Assembly: GCA_036322835.1 (NCBI GenBank)
Contig: AP027304.1
Span: 3,224,001 to 3,288,000, forward strand
Reading direction: 5' to 3'
DNA: 64,000 nucleotides
DNA from: Tenuifilaceae bacterium CYCD
GTDB taxonomy: Bacteria; Bacteroidota; Bacteroidia; Bacteroidales; Tenuifilaceae
The notes beneath the pieces were generated by a model. The model searched no databases, was not told the origin of the DNA, and saw only the letters and a program-made list of their open reading frames with translations. Positions 63,464-64,000 of this stretch are shown piece after piece; the stretch's first letter is position 1, and every line of letters starts with the position of its first letter. Made by a program: the position numbers and the translations under genes.

Positions 63464-64000
63464 ATGAAAAGACTATATAACGCAATATCAATCTGCATAT
63501 TGCTAATAATGACAACGAGTGCCGCAGAGGCTCAGCAAGCATCGAACGATTACAAAGCATCGAATTACTATGGTTTTTCATCCTCCGATAAGCAACTTGT
63601 ATTCACCGATGAGTTTAACGACGATGGGAATGGATGGGCCAATGGGGCAACTAAAAATGGTGAAGCATACGTTAGCAACGGATCTCTAATTTTCAACTCT
63701 ACAGTTGAGGATGGAGCCGCTGGTTGTACCCGATCGCTTTTCCATATCGATCAACGTAAGGACTTCGAATTTGAAACACGGCTATCGTGGATTGGCGGTG
63801 CCGAGAATAAATCGTTTTACTTTGTTTTTGGCAAAAAGCCAAGTGAGTGGAGCCGTTTTGATTTTGGCTTAAGCGGAGACGGGTACTACTTAATTGACAA
63901 AAGCTATATGAATGAGTACTCCGATATCGTTAAGTGGACCCTATCATCATATATTCAACAAAAATCATACAATACCCTTACCGTCCGAAAAGTAGGAGGT
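63464..64000 (+). CDS. Secreted protein with LamG-like N-terminal domain, partial
   Basis: The frame opens at the ATG at 63464 and is still open at the window edge (179 codons seen). Residues 1-23 are a Sec signal (MKRLYNAISICILLIMTTSA, then AEAQQ). The mature part has FTDEFNDDGNGWANG and then beta strands (SLIFNSTVEDGAAG, DFEFETRLSWIGGAENKSFY, FVFGKKPSEWSRFDFGLS). This is like the concanavalin/LamG-type jelly-roll domains found at the N-terminus of many secreted Bacteroidota proteins. The domain that would tell its function lies beyond the window. Confidence 0.75.
   Translation, partial: MKRLYNAISICILLIMTTSAAEAQQASNDYKASNYYGFSSSDKQLVFTDEFNDDGNGWANGATKNGEAYVSNGSLIFNSTVEDGAAGCTRSLFHIDQRKDFEFETRLSWIGGAENKSFYFVFGKKPSEWSRFDFGLSGDGYYLIDKSYMNEYSDIVKWTLSSYIQQKSYNTLTVRKVGG

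Overview
The window reads as chromosome of an anaerobic, fermentative Bacteroidota, most likely of the order Bacteroidales. It is AT-rich with dense operons. At least seven upstream regions carry the Bacteroidota-type promoter (TTTG, about 20 bases, TAnnTTTG) or a near match. Several families are typical of the phylum: DUF4295 beside L28/L33, DUF2027-Smr, DUF6340, DUF6588 and PorT-like barrels. Closer placement is not possible from the sequence alone. No IS element, prophage, CRISPR array or integrase was seen; almost everything is housekeeping or core metabolism.

Layout. 1-3.2 kb: end of a V-type ATPase operon (subunits D, I, K), whose K subunit carries the Na+-ligand residues. 3.2-6.2 kb: queA-ygiQ. 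6.3-7.7 kb: DUF2027-Smr protein and the RNase P RNA gene. 7.7-8.9 kb: a very AT-rich gap and an XRE regulator preceded by repeated ACAnnTGT boxes. 8.9-13.5 kb: one operon pyrD-yedF-cysteine desulfurase-DUF3343-selD plus an apparently frameshifted OB-fold-like gene; this is a selenium-handling module without visible selA/selB/selC/mnmH. 13.5-21.9 kb: small acidic protein, secreted thioredoxin, TPR protein, gyrA, clpC, tpx. 21.9-26.3 kb: rimO, ftsY, DUF4295-L33-L28, cinA, tRNA-Thr. 26.4-39.1 kb: Ste24-like protease, DUF6340 lipoprotein, fabG, a Cache-HAMP-GAF-PAS sensor without output domain, envelope proteins, rarA-kdsA, hybrid histidine kinase, cardiolipin synthase. 39.3-39.7 kb: two identical tRNA-Lys genes behind a strong promoter and a terminator-like hairpin.

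39.7-49.8 kb is a maltose/maltodextrin locus read on the minus strand: SLC45-like MFS importer, beta-phosphoglucomutase, GH65 phosphorylase, class II fructose-bisphosphate aldolase, and two secreted GH13 enzymes. Together they would split starch oligosaccharides outside the cytoplasm, import maltose, phosphorolyse it, and pass glucose 6-phosphate into glycolysis. LacI-type operator-like palindromes lie upstream. There is no SusC/SusD pair. 49.8-55.2 kb: prfC, a Na+/dicarboxylate-type symporter, lipoprotein, SlyD, cold-shock protein and an outer-membrane barrel. 55.3-59.8 kb: secreted GH29 alpha-fucosidase and GH3 beta-glycosidase, then an SDR. 59.8-63.2 kb: ackA-ptb-buk, the ATP-yielding ends of acetate and butyrate fermentation. 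The window ends inside a secreted protein gene.

I found no convincing wholly new system. The best leads are the selenium operon with its broken last gene, the operator array upstream of the XRE regulator, the leader hairpin before the tRNA-Lys pair, and unusual catalytic residues in PyrD and one GH13 enzyme.
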